Shown here in pieces: positions 8,036 to 16,431 of a stretch of 61,243 nt of DNA. The notes below the pieces were generated by a model. The model did not search any database, was not told the DNA's origin, and saw nothing but the letters and a program-made list of their open reading frames with translations. Both the position numbers and the translations under genes were made by a program. Source of the DNA: Rhabdobacter roseus. Lineage in GTDB: Bacteria > Bacteroidota > Bacteroidia > Cytophagales > Spirosomataceae. How positions within the stretch are numbered: the stretch's first letter is position 1; every line of letters starts with the position of its first letter. The stretch spans positions 956,017-1,017,259 of the forward strand of contig NZ_JACHGF010000002.1 of NCBI RefSeq assembly GCF_014202275.1, read 5' to 3'.

Positions 8036-11000
8036 TTAGAATTTGACGTTAACCCCAAATTGATACGTCACAAAGCTGACGCCCCCGTTGGCATAGCTGG
8101 CGTCGGCCCATTCGGGATCAAAACCGGTGAATTTCGAAAAGACGAAGGGGTTCAGGACGTTGGAGTAGAGGCGCAAGCTGCTGATCCGGACTTTTTCCAA
8201 CATACCCGTCGGAAAGGTGTAGCCCAGCGTGAGGTTTTTTATCTTCACGAAGCTGGCGTCCTGGTAGGAGCCTACCCCCTCGGTACCCCGCCAAAAATTC
8301 CCCATGTTGTTGGGCTGCGGGTACTGGTTGGAGTAGCGGGTCGGCGTCACGTTGTTTTCGGCCATGTACCACTCAACGTTCAGCTTGGCCCGGCCGCGGT
8401 CGCCCAGGTGCAGGAATTCTTCGTGGAAAGGACTAAATACCTGCACGCCCTGGCGGGCAAAAAGGGAGGCCGAAAAATCAAAATTCCAGAAAGTCAGGGT
8501 GGTGGAAAGCCCGCCGGTCCAGTCGGGGAACGGGTTGCCGATGATTTGCCGGTCGAGGGGCGTGATCTTCCCGTCGTTGTTGATGTCGCGCACCCGCACC
8601 TGGCCGGGTAGTTGCCCGAAGGTAGTAGCCAGTTCGCGCTGGTTTTCCTGCCAAATACCATCAAATACGTAGGTGTAGTTGACGCGTACCGGCTGGCCGA
8701 TAAACCATTTGTTTCCTACGTCGTCGTTTTTATCCACTAAGGAAAGGATCTCGTTGCGGTTGCGGGAGAAGTTGAGCGACGTTTGCCAGGTAAAGTTGGG
8801 GGTACTTACGTTGAGGGTTGTCAGGGAAAATTCTACTCCGGCGTTGCGTACTTTACCAATGTTGTCGGCCAGAGAGCCCCAGCCCGTTTCGAGCGGCAGG
8901 TTGCGGTTGAGCAGAATGCCGTTCGTCACCTTGTCGTAGTAGTCGATGGTACCCGACACGCGCCCCTTGAAGAGGTCGTAGTCCAGGCCCGCGTTCACCT
9001 CGTTGGTTTTTTCCCAGGTCAGGCGGCGGTTCACTACGCCGCTCGGCGCGGTACCGCCCGCAATGGTACCTCCGAAGTCGTACAAGGTATTGGTGTTGGC
9101 CCGAATCTGCGTGTCATAGGGCCTCACGCCGGTGTTGTTGCCCGTGACCCCGTAGCTCAGACGCAGTTTGAGGGAATTGACGAAGCGCACGCCCGACATA
9201 AACTCCTCTTCGGAAATCCGCCAGGCCAGCGCCGCCGAGGGGAAGGTAGCCCACTTGTGGCCTTCGGCCAGCACGGAAGCGCCGTCCCAGCGGGTCGAGA
9301 CCGTGAGCAGGTACTTGTCGCGCCAGCCGTAGTTGGCCCGCAGCGCGTACGACATGATGGTCGACTGCTGGAAGTAGCTCGTGGAGCGTTGCTTGTCGGG
9401 GGGCGCAGTACCCAGGTTATGGTAGCCGGAGTTGAACGGCAGGTCAATGGCCGACAGCCCGTTGGTTTCGTCGCGGAAGAGGTTCAGCGAGTACAGCCCC
9501 ATCACGTTAAAGTTGTGCTCTTTGATGCTCTTGTTAAAAGTCACCTGGTTGTCCCAGACGTAGGAAAATGACTCCGTGTTGCTGATGCTGGCCGCCGGAA
9601 GGAGGTTGATCCGCCCCTCGGTGTTGGTACCTTGCATCTGTCCGTTTTTCTCGTACTTGAAGCGCGGCGCGAAGGTTGTTTTGAAGCTCAGGCCCTCCAC
9701 GGGGGCGTACTGCAGAAACACATTTCCGATGGCGTAGTAGGTACGGGTGTCGTTCAGCGAATTTTCCATCTCAAAGAGCGGATTTACCGAGCTCGTCATG
9801 TCAATGTAGGGCAAGTCCTTGCCCGGTTGGATGATGAGCTCGCCCGTGGCCGTACCGGTGGGTTTGAGCAGCGGGGGCATCCGGAAGGCATTCAGCATGG
9901 CGTTGTTACTACCCATCTCCTGATCTACTACCGAGAGGTTGAAGGTGGTACCGGCGGTCCAGCGCTCGTTGAGGGCGTGGTTGATGCTGGCCTTGAAGTT
10001 ATAGCGTTTGTACTCTTCGTGTACAATGTTCCCCTTTTCGTGCTGGTACCCCGCCCCAAAGGTGTAGCCCATTTTGTTGCTCATGCCCGAGGCCGTAATC
10101 CAGTGGTTGACCTGGGAGCCATTCTGGATAAACAGATCGGGCCAGAAGGTGTAGTCTTTTTCGGCCACGCGGCGGCGCAGCTCATCGCTGTTGGTGTTGT
10201 TCCCGATGTTCTGGTTGTACGATTGGTTTTGCAGGAGCGCGGGCGTAATGTAGGCATCCTGCCGGAAGTTCCACCAGGTGTCGCCGTCCATGAAGTCGGG
10301 CATCCGGGCGGCCTGGCGCACGCCCACGTAGCCATCGTACGACACCACGGCTTTCTGCTTCACCGAAGAGCCCTGCTTGGTGGTGACGAGCACTACCCCG
10401 TACGCCCCCCGCGACCCGTAAATGGCCGTCGATGAAGCGTCTTTCAAGATATCGATGCGCTCGATGTCCTGCGGATTCAGGAAGTCGATCCCGCCGGTGA
10501 TTACGCCGTCTACTACGTAGAGCGGATTCCCTCCGCTGAGCGACTGCTGCCCGCGGATCTGGATGCGGAAACCCGCGCCGGCCCGGCCCGTGGAGTTAGA
10601 AATATCCACCCCGGCTACCTGGCCCTGCACGGCCTCCATGGGATTTAGCGCGCCCCGCTTGGTAATCTGGGCAGGGTCCAGCGTCGCGACCGAGCCCGTC
10701 AGGTCCGTTTTCTTCACGGTACCGTAGCCCACTACTACTACTTCTTCCAGGGCCTTGGTGTCGGCTTCCAGGCTTAGGTTCAGGGTACTTTGGGTACCTA
10801 TTTCCAGCGTTTGGCTCACGTAGCCGACGTAACTCACCACCAGCGTGGTGGCTCCGGCGGGGAGGCTGAGGCTATACGCGCCGCTGGCGTCGGTGGAGGT
10901 ACCCGTCTGGGTACCTTGTACAATCAGGGAAACTCCCGGCAATGCCTCGCCCGAGGCCGCATCGGTGATGGTTCCCCGCAGGGTTCGGGTTTGCTGCGCG

Positions 11001-11056
11001 TTTACGGAGGGCAGCATGATCCAGCCCAGTAACAGCATCAGGAAAAGTTTTTTCAT
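8036..11056 (-). CDS. SusC/RagA-family TonB-linked outer-membrane transporter (pectin locus)
   Basis: A 1006-residue TonB-dependent outer-membrane barrel. It has a signal peptide (ends near PSVNAQ), a CarboxypepD_reg-like domain at ~25-105 (GTITDAASGEALPGVSLIVQGT), and the SusC linker VVVVGYGTVKKTDLTGSV at ~107-124. The plug follows, with IQIRGQQSLSGGNPLYVVDG and DILKDASSTAIYGSRGA at ~165-220, then a long 22-strand-type barrel. It ends in the aromatic FGVNVKF expected for BAM recognition. Unlike the second SusC in this window it has no STN domain, so it should not signal to an anti-sigma factor. Control is more likely from the LacI-type regulator next to kduI. It is read after kduI (55-bp gap) and before susD. 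Confidence 0.95.
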   Translation of the reverse strand: MKKLFLMLLLGWIMLPSVNAQQTRTLRGTITDAASGEALPGVSLIVQGTQTGTSTDASGAYSLSLPAGATTLVVSYVGYVSQTLEIGTQSTLNLSLEADTKALEEVVVVGYGTVKKTDLTGSVATLDPAQITKRGALNPMEAVQGQVAGVDISNSTGRAGAGFRIQIRGQQSLSGGNPLYVVDGVITGGIDFLNPQDIERIDILKDASSTAIYGSRGAYGVVLVTTKQGSSVKQKAVVSYDGYVGVRQAARMPDFMDGDTWWNFRQDAYITPALLQNQSYNQNIGNNTNSDELRRRVAEKDYTFWPDLFIQNGSQVNHWITASGMSNKMGYTFGAGYQHEKGNIVHEEYKRYNFKASINHALNERWTAGTTFNLSVVDQEMGSNNAMLNAFRMPPLLKPTGTATGELIIQPGKDLPYIDMTSSVNPLFEMENSLNDTRTYYAIGNVFLQYAPVEGLSFKTTFAPRFKYEKNGQMQGTNTEGRINLLPAASISNTESFSYVWDNQVTFNKSIKEHNFNVMGLYSLNLFRDETNGLSAIDLPFNSGYHNLGTAPPDKQRSTSYFQQSTIMSYALRANYGWRDKYLLTVSTRWDGASVLAEGHKWATFPSAALAWRISEEEFMSGVRFVNSLKLRLSYGVTGNNTGVRPYDTQIRANTNTLYDFGGTIAGGTAPSGVVNRRLTWEKTNEVNAGLDYDLFKGRVSGTIDYYDKVTNGILLNRNLPLETGWGSLADNIGKVRNAGVEFSLTTLNVSTPNFTWQTSLNFSRNRNEILSLVDKNDDVGNKWFIGQPVRVNYTYVFDGIWQENQRELATTFGQLPGQVRVRDINNDGKITPLDRQIIGNPFPDWTGGLSTTLTFWNFDFSASLFARQGVQVFSPFHEEFLHLGDRGRAKLNVEWYMAENNVTPTRYSNQYPQPNNMGNFWRGTEGVGSYQDASFVKIKNLTLGYTFPTGMLEKVRISSLRLYSNVLNPFVFSKFTGFDPEWADASYANGGVSFVTYQFGVNVKF

Positions 11057-11111
11057 AAGGTAAAAGGTCTATTGGGTAGAAAGTGGAATAAATACACAAA
11101 ATCCTCCGGGC

Positions 11112-11951
11112 TTAGCGGAGGCTGCTGAGGTCAATCGGGTCTTGGTCGGTATAATCCTGGTTTTCGCCGGCCATGCCCCACACAAAGGAGTAGTGCGAAG
11201 TACCACAGCCCGTATGCACCGACCAGGGTGGCGAAATAACCGCCTGGTGGTTGGTAAGCCAGAGGTGGCGGGTTTCGTGGGGCTCGCCCATGAGGTGCAG
11301 CACGCGCTGGTGCTCCGGCAGGTCGAAGTAGCAGTACACCTCCATGCGGCGGTCGTGCACGTGGGTGGGCATGGTGTTCCAGACGCTCCCGGCCGACAGC
11401 ACCGTAACGCCCATCACCAGCTGGCAACTTTGGACGCCCTCCGGGTGAATGTACTTGTAGATGGTGCGTTGGTTGGCAGTGAGCGGGTGCCCGATCGTCA
11501 TCGGTCCGGCTTCGGCCTGCGTCAGACATACGGTAGGGTACGCCTGGTGGGCGGGGGCCGACAGCAGGTAAAAAAGCGCCGGGTCGCTGGCTGACTCGCT
11601 CCGAAACTGCACCCGCCGGGTACCCCGGCCCAGGTACATGCCGCCGAGCTTTTCCAGCCCAAAATCTTCCCCTTCTACCTCCACAATTCCTTTTCCGCCC
11701 AGGTTAACTACCCCCATTTCTCGTCTCTCAAGAAAGTAGGGCGTGCGAAGCACCGGTTGGGTTTCTAAATCCAGGGGCGCGGTACCGGGTGCCGCTCCGC
11801 CGATCATCATGCGGTCGTAGTGCGAATACACCCATTTAATCTGGTCTTGGGCAAACAGGTCTTCTACGAGAAAATTTTTTCGTAACTCTCCGTTGCTCAT
11901 CCTGACTACCTCCGTGCGGCCACTCTCTACTCGAACTTGCGTAGTTTCCAT
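11112..11951 (-). CDS. kduI: 5-dehydro-4-deoxy-D-glucuronate isomerase (KduI)
   Basis: A 279-residue cytoplasmic cupin isomerase of standard length. It shows the family hallmarks: LVEDLFAQDQIKWVYSHYDRMMIGGAAPG near residues 28-56, FLERREMGVVNLGGKG, and the metal-binding THVHDRRMEVYCYFDLPEHQRVLHLMGEPHETRHLWL region around 198-235, whose His/Glu residues bind Zn. A conserved PPWSVHTGCGTSHYSFVWGMAGEN segment ends it. KduI converts 5-keto-4-deoxyuronate, the opened form of unsaturated galacturonate, to 3-deoxy-D-glycero-2,5-hexodiulosonate. It is the first gene of the minus-strand pectin operon and is divergent from a LacI-type regulator. The next pathway enzymes (KduD, KdgK, KdgA) are not in the window. 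Confidence 0.95.
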   Translation of the reverse strand: METTQVRVESGRTEVVRMSNGELRKNFLVEDLFAQDQIKWVYSHYDRMMIGGAAPGTAPLDLETQPVLRTPYFLERREMGVVNLGGKGIVEVEGEDFGLEKLGGMYLGRGTRRVQFRSESASDPALFYLLSAPAHQAYPTVCLTQAEAGPMTIGHPLTANQRTIYKYIHPEGVQSCQLVMGVTVLSAGSVWNTMPTHVHDRRMEVYCYFDLPEHQRVLHLMGEPHETRHLWLTNHQAVISPPWSVHTGCGTSHYSFVWGMAGENQDYTDQDPIDLSSLR

Positions 11952-12124
11952 GCATACTGTGCTTTTTATAAAGGATCGTGACCTACTCTGCGGCGACTGC
12001 CGGGTATTTATTTATCTTTTTCCCAGTTTACTTTACAAAAAGCACTTTGGGGTACCTGCTCACTCAGCTATTAAGTTTAAGAGCCATAATTAGAAATATC
12101 AACTATTTTCTTGTGTATTTTTAT

Positions 12125-12147
12125 GCAATCGTTATCGGGAACGTTGC
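12125..12147. promoter_or_regulatory. Candidate LacI-family operator between kduI and the lacI-type gene
   Basis: An imperfect palindrome with a central CG: GCAA-t-CGTT to AACGTTGC at the flanks and CGTTATC/GGGAACG around the centre. This is the general architecture of LacI-family operators. It lies in the 269-bp divergent intergenic region, where a site could control both kduI-susCD-GH28-GH105 and the regulator itself. The call rests on shape and position, not on a known consensus for this protein. Confidence 0.35.
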
Positions 12148-12220
12148 CAAAAAGGAATATTTAAAGACACAGAAGGAATAATTTTAGCAAGTACCTCATT
12201 TATTCAGAGAGCAGCTATCA

Positions 12221-13318
12221 ATGAACGGGGAAGAAACACTTCTTACAAAATTGTACTTTAACAATAACATAGCCTTGAAAACCACGACCATCAAAGATAT
12301 TGCCCGGGCCCTCAACATGTCGACTTCGACGGTTTCGCGGGCGCTGCGCGACAGCTACGAGATCAACCCGGCTACCAAGAAGCTCATTCTGGACTACGCC
12401 GAGAAGATGCACTACAGTCCCAACCCCATCGCGCTTAGCCTCAAAGAGAGCCGCAGCAAGTCCATCGGGGTGATCGTACCGGAAATTGCCAATAATTTTT
12501 TCTCCCAAACCATCAACGGCATCGAGGCCGTGGCGGCCGAGTACGGCTACCACGTGGTGATTTTCCAAAGCCACGAGTCGTACGAGAAGGAAGTCATTAA
12601 TACCCAGCACCTGGTGTCGCGCCGGGTGGACGGCCTGCTGGTGTCGCTGTCCAGCCTGACTACCGACACCCGCCACTTCGAGGAGCTGGTCGAGCGTGGC
12701 CTACCCGTTGTGTTTTTTGACCGAATCCCCAAAAACATCCGCACCTTCAAAATTATCGCCGACAATTTTCTGGGTAGTTACCAGGCTACCGAGCATTTGC
12801 TGGAAATGGGCTGCCGCAAAATCGCCCACGTTACAAGCCCGTCCTGGCTCTCCATTACCAAGGAGCGGCTGGGCGGGTACCAGCAAGCCTTGGAAAAATT
12901 TGGGGTACCTTTTCAGGAAAACTATATCAAGTACTGCGAGCACGGTGGCATGGTGACCGACGAAATCGAAACGGCCGTGCAGCAGCTCCTGGACCTACCC
13001 GCCCCACCCGACGCCATCTTTACGGCCAGCGACCGCATCACGACCGGCTGCATGTCGTACCTGCGCCGCCAAAAGCTTCGGATTCCGGAGGACATCGCCC
13101 TGGTGGGCTTTACCAACATTGCCGTGGCCGACCTCCTGGACCCGCCCCTCACGGCCGTGACCCAGCCCGCCTTCGAGATGGGGCAACTCGCCACCGAGCT
13201 GCTGCTTTCGCTGATCCAAAACCCTGAGCAGGAGATCACAAACGAAATTCAGTGCCTCAAAACCACGCTGACGGTGCGGGCTTCGTCGGTGCAGCAGGCT
13301 ACGTGGCGGCCGTCCTGA
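12221..13318 (+). CDS. LacI-family transcriptional regulator
   Basis: A 365-residue DNA-binding regulator. The LacI helix-turn-helix is TTIKDIARALNMSTSTVSRA (residues ~21-40), followed by a hinge helix near NPIALSLKESRSKSIGVIVPEI and a periplasmic-binding-protein-like effector domain (ISQTINGIEAVAAEYGYHVVIFQS onward). The ATG at 12221 leaves about 20 residues before the HTH; an in-frame TTG at 12275 (residue 19) would give the usual LacI start and may be the true one. It is divergent from kduI, so it most likely represses the pectin operon until a uronate-derived inducer appears; that role is inferred from position. A terminator follows at 13318. Confidence 0.92.
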   Translation: MNGEETLLTKLYFNNNIALKTTTIKDIARALNMSTSTVSRALRDSYEINPATKKLILDYAEKMHYSPNPIALSLKESRSKSIGVIVPEIANNFFSQTINGIEAVAAEYGYHVVIFQSHESYEKEVINTQHLVSRRVDGLLVSLSSLTTDTRHFEELVERGLPVVFFDRIPKNIRTFKIIADNFLGSYQATEHLLEMGCRKIAHVTSPSWLSITKERLGGYQQALEKFGVPFQENYIKYCEHGGMVTDEIETAVQQLLDLPAPPDAIFTASDRITTGCMSYLRRQKLRIPEDIALVGFTNIAVADLLDPPLTAVTQPAFEMGQLATELLLSLIQNPEQEITNEIQCLKTTLTVRASSVQQATWRPS

Positions 13319-13337
13319 AAACGGTCGAGACCGTTTT
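13318..13337 (+). terminator. Intrinsic terminator of the LacI-type gene
   Basis: An 8-bp A/T-rich-tailed stem (AAAACGGT 13318-13325, ACCGTTTT 13330-13337) with a 4-nt loop is followed by more T residues. It begins right at the stop codon of the regulator. A second, GC-rich imperfect hairpin follows at about 13360-13390. Confidence 0.65.
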
Positions 13338-13434
13338 TTTTCTTTCCTTTGCTCCCCCCAAACCGGCGGGTAGAAAAGCCCGCCCGGCTTCTTATTAGTA
13401 CAATTTGTTCACTTAATTTTCTTTTGCCTACTCA

Positions 13435-14277
13435 ATGAAAAAAGTACTTACTCCCCTGCTGTTTCTGGGCCTTGTTCTGAGCCAGCACTGGGCCACTGCC
13501 CAAAAGAACCCCGAAGAAAAACTGGGCTGGAAACTGGGCGCTCAGTCCTATACATTTCGGCTGTTTCCGTTTGACGAAGCGCTGCGCAAGATTGATAGCT
13601 GCGGCCTTAAGTACGTGGAAGCCTACCCCGGCCAGACCATCGGCGGGGGCGTTGAGGGGAAGATGGAGTTTACGATGGACGCCGCCAAACGCCAGGCCGT
13701 GAAGAAACTCCTGAAAGACCGCAAGCTGACACTCAGCGCCTTTGGGGTAGTGAGTCCCAAAACCCAGGCCGAATGGGAACAGCTCTTTGAGTTTGCCAAG
13801 GACATGGGCATCCCGAACATCAACTCTGAGCCGAGCCCGGAGCAGTTTGCGTACATCATTCCGCTGGCCGAGAAGTACAAGATCAACGTGGCCCTGCACA
13901 ACCACCCCAAGCCCTCGCGCTACTGGAGCCCCGATACCGTGCTGAAGTACACCGCCAAGAGCAAGTACCTCGGTGCCTGCGCCGACATAGGCCACTGGGT
14001 ACGTTCGGGTCTTGACCCGGTGGAGTGCCTGAAAAAATTAGAGGGACAGGTACTGGGTATGCACTTCAAAGATGTGAAAAAAGACACCCCCGAAGGCCGC
14101 CACCACGACGTGATCTGGGGCAACGGCGACAGCAAGGTAGACGAAGTAATCGCCGAGCTAAAGCGGCAGAAGTTCAAAGGCCCCATCTCGGCCGAGTACG
14201 AGTACCACTGGGAAAACAGCGCCCCGGAAGTAGCCGAAAGTGTGAAGTACTTTCGAAAATCGGTTGCGGGTAAATAG
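13435..14277 (+). CDS. Secreted sugar phosphate isomerase/epimerase-like TIM-barrel protein
   Basis: A 280-residue protein with a signal peptide (ends near HWATAQ) and an AP_endonuc_2/xylose-isomerase-like TIM barrel. Visible features are LGAQSYTFRLFPFDEALRKIDSCGLKYVEAY at the start, INVALHNHPK, LGACADIGHW, VLGMHFKDV and ISAEYEYHW. These place the expected Glu/Asp/His metal-site residues at strand ends. Many Bacteroidota sugar-isomerase-like proteins of this type are exported and have no proven substrate. It has its own terminator at 14324-14358. A link to pectin use is possible because it follows the regulator, but it is not demonstrated. Confidence 0.82.
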   Translation: MKKVLTPLLFLGLVLSQHWATAQKNPEEKLGWKLGAQSYTFRLFPFDEALRKIDSCGLKYVEAYPGQTIGGGVEGKMEFTMDAAKRQAVKKLLKDRKLTLSAFGVVSPKTQAEWEQLFEFAKDMGIPNINSEPSPEQFAYIIPLAEKYKINVALHNHPKPSRYWSPDTVLKYTAKSKYLGACADIGHWVRSGLDPVECLKKLEGQVLGMHFKDVKKDTPEGRHHDVIWGNGDSKVDEVIAELKRQKFKGPISAEYEYHWENSAPEVAESVKYFRKSVAGK

Positions 14278-14323
14278 CCCCAAAGTACCCTATGGCCTTC
14301 GTGGCACCATTTTATAACTTGCT

Positions 14324-14358
14324 AAAAACAGCGCCTCCTCCACCAGGGCGCTGTTTTT
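14324..14358 (+). terminator. Intrinsic terminator
   Basis: A 12-bp stem (arms 14324-14335 and 14347-14358, AAAAACAGCGCC paired with GGCGCTGTTTTT) with an 11-nt loop and further T residues. It ends the TIM-barrel gene transcript, 46 bp past its stop codon. Confidence 0.85.
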
Positions 14359-14380
14359 TTACTTTAAAATAGAATACGCC

Positions 14381-14629
14381 ATGAAAATAGGAGAAAAGCT
14401 GCTCAAACACCTGAGCAAAAAATACGCCCCTCTGGACCGGATTGCGTTTAGCTTTGAGCGGTACGACGGCGTCATGAAAACCGACGAGGACGGAAACCCA
14501 ATCCTGCTTTTTCTGGGTCAGGCCACCGCAACGGGCGATATCCGGGGGCATCGCTTCACCCGGGTACTTCGTAAGTCAGCCGAGGGTGGCATTTTGAAGG
14601 ATCACTGGGATTACAAAGGAAAAGTGTAA
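14381..14629 (+). CDS. Conserved-looking small hypothetical protein
   Basis: An 82-residue soluble protein with no leader or membrane segment. The order of features suggests a compact alpha+beta fold: MKIGEKLLKHLSKKYAPLDRIAF, then KTDEDGNPILLFLGQATATGDIRGHRFTR, then GGILKDHWDYKGKV. No family name can be given. It has its own ATG start after a terminator, and coding composition like its neighbours. Its 3' end is 85 bp before the metallo-beta-lactamase-fold gene, so the two may be cotranscribed. Confidence 0.65.
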   Translation: MKIGEKLLKHLSKKYAPLDRIAFSFERYDGVMKTDEDGNPILLFLGQATATGDIRGHRFTRVLRKSAEGGILKDHWDYKGKV

Positions 14630-14714
14630 GGTACCTAGCATTTCTGCATGGCATACTTTTTTGCGGTTCAGGCAGGTATATTTCAATTTATTCACTTCAT
14701 CAAAAGGGAAACTC

Positions 14715-15674
14715 ATGGAGCAGACACTGGCATTGAAAAAAGAAGCCTACTTCCAGGTAGCAGAGGGCGTTTGGGGATTAAAAGACATTTTTGTCAACGT
14801 GTATATGATCCAAAATCAGCACGACAACCAATGGGTACTGGTGGATGCAGGCCTTAAAACGTCGGTTTCCAAGATAAAAAAAATGGCCCGAAAGCTCTTC
14901 GGAGAAGACAGCCGCCCGACGGCTATCGTCCTTACCCACGGGCACTTTGACCACGTAGGAGCGCTAAAAGAGCTGGCTGAGTTTTGGGACGTACCCGTAT
15001 ACGCTCACAAAATGGAAATGCCGTACCTGACGGGCAAGTCGGCCTACCCACCGGCCGACCCCACCGTAGGCGGCGGCATGATGGCCTGGATGGCGGATCT
15101 TTACCCCAACAAGCCCCTTAATCTCAAAGACCGGGTGCAGGAAATACCCCAAACCGGCAAAATACCGGGCTTGTCGGGCTGGAAGTGCATCCATACGCCC
15201 GGCCACGCACCAGGACACGTGAGCCTGTGGCGGCAAAACGATAAGGTACTTATTGCGGGCGATGCTTTGGTCACTACCAAACAAGAGTCGGCCATTGCCG
15301 TGATGTTTCAAACGGAATGCCTTACCGGCCCTCCTACCTACTTTACTTACGACTGGCAGGCGGCGGAGCAGTCGGTGCAAAAGCTGGCCGAACTCAAGCC
15401 CGAGATCGTAGCCACGGGCCACGGCCGCCCCATGAGTGGCGAGGCCATGCAGCAAAAGCTGGAAGAGCTTTCGACGCACTTCAAAGAGCTGGCCGTACCT
15501 AACCAGGGCCGCTACATCCACCGCCCGGCCATTGTGAATGGCAGCGGAGTGGTATCGGTACCGGCCAAGGAGAAAACGAGCAGTGGCGTACTACCCATGC
15601 GGTTGGCTGGCGTAGCGGGGGTAGTGGCCCTGGGGATTTTACTGTATGCGCAACGCAAACGGCTTTGGGCCTAA
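14715..15674 (+). CDS. Tail-anchored metallo-beta-lactamase-fold hydrolase
   Basis: A 319-residue protein; the ATG at 14715 is chosen because it follows an AAGGGAAAC Shine-Dalgarno-like stretch and gives a start matching the fold. The MBL metal site is complete: THGHFDHVG (~76-84), HTPGHAPGHVSLW (~175), GDALV and TGHGRPM near 250. It therefore probably binds two metal ions and hydrolyses an ester, thioester or lactone. Residues ~293-319 hold a single hydrophobic segment (LAGVAGVVALGILLY) followed by AQRKRLWA. This is a C-terminal membrane anchor with the catalytic domain on the cytoplasmic side, unusual for this family. The substrate is unknown. A strong hairpin follows. Confidence 0.85.
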   Translation: MEQTLALKKEAYFQVAEGVWGLKDIFVNVYMIQNQHDNQWVLVDAGLKTSVSKIKKMARKLFGEDSRPTAIVLTHGHFDHVGALKELAEFWDVPVYAHKMEMPYLTGKSAYPPADPTVGGGMMAWMADLYPNKPLNLKDRVQEIPQTGKIPGLSGWKCIHTPGHAPGHVSLWRQNDKVLIAGDALVTTKQESAIAVMFQTECLTGPPTYFTYDWQAAEQSVQKLAELKPEIVATGHGRPMSGEAMQQKLEELSTHFKELAVPNQGRYIHRPAIVNGSGVVSVPAKEKTSSGVLPMRLAGVAGVVALGILLYAQRKRLWA

Positions 15675-15687
15675 TTCATACCGCTTT

Positions 15688-15723
15688 AGAGCCGGGAGCT
15701 TTTTTTGAAAGGCTCCCGGCTCT
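15688..15723 (+). terminator. Strong stem-loop after the MBL-fold gene
   Basis: A perfect 12-bp GC-rich stem (arms 15688-15699 and 15712-15723) with a T-rich 12-nt loop. The T run is in the loop rather than after the stem, so it may be an imperfect terminator or a processing/stability hairpin between the MBL-fold gene and the EndoIII-like gene, which begins 18 bp later. Confidence 0.55.
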
Positions 15724-15741
15724 GCTTTCAAAGTACCCCTT

Positions 15742-16404
15742 ATGAAACCCGACTTCGACCTCACCGAGGTACTTTCACGCGTCGAAAAAGCCATAAGCCC
15801 CTACCCCAAAGCGGCCATGTTTGAGCTGGCCGAGCGTGGCTATACGTCGCTTTTTGAGCAATTGATTTCCTGCATTGTATCCATTCGCACCCTCGACGAA
15901 ACGACCATTCCGGTTTCGCTGCGGCTGTTTGGCGTAGCCCGTAGCCCGCAGGAGGTACTTCGGCTCTCGCCCGAGCAGCTCACCGAGCTGCTGGAGCCAA
16001 GTACCTACCCCGGCCAAAAAGCCTACACCATTTTAGGAATTGCCCAAGCGAGCGTCGAAGACTACGCCGGTACATTACCGCACGATTACGACAAACTCAC
16101 CGCGCTGAAGGGCGTGGGGCCCAAATGCGCCAACCTGGCTCTGGGCGTGGCTACGGGCCTACCGGCCATCAGCGTGGATGTACACGTACACCGGGTCGTG
16201 AACCGCTGGGGCTACGTGCAAACGACCACGCCCGAAAAAACCCTGAAGCAATTGGAAGAGAAAGTACCCCAGGCGCAGTGGATCGAGATCAACCGCCTGC
16301 TGATGCCCTTTGGCAAGCATATTTGTACGGGTACTTTGCCGCGCTGCTCCACCTGCCCCGTGCTGGCCTGGTGCGAGCAGGTGGGCGTTACCCGGCACCG
16401 ATAA
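15742..16404 (+). CDS. Endonuclease III-family DNA glycosylase/AP lyase
   Basis: A 220-residue HhH-GPD base-excision repair enzyme of normal length. The helix-hairpin-helix is LTALKGVGPKCANLALG (~114-130) with the catalytic Lys in GPKCA. The catalytic Asp lies in ISVDVHVHRVVNRWG (~138-152), and a [4Fe-4S] loop follows at the end (C-x6-C-x2-C-x5-C in CTGTLPRCSTCPVLAWC). It removes oxidised pyrimidines and nicks abasic sites. The sequence is somewhat divergent from classical Nth, so no symbol is given. It lies 27 bp ahead of an endonuclease V gene, an apparent two-gene repair operon. Confidence 0.88.
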   Translation: MKPDFDLTEVLSRVEKAISPYPKAAMFELAERGYTSLFEQLISCIVSIRTLDETTIPVSLRLFGVARSPQEVLRLSPEQLTELLEPSTYPGQKAYTILGIAQASVEDYAGTLPHDYDKLTALKGVGPKCANLALGVATGLPAISVDVHVHRVVNRWGYVQTTTPEKTLKQLEEKVPQAQWIEINRLLMPFGKHICTGTLPRCSTCPVLAWCEQVGVTRHR

Positions 16405-16431
16405 AGTACCTCATTTAAAGTACCTCTACGC

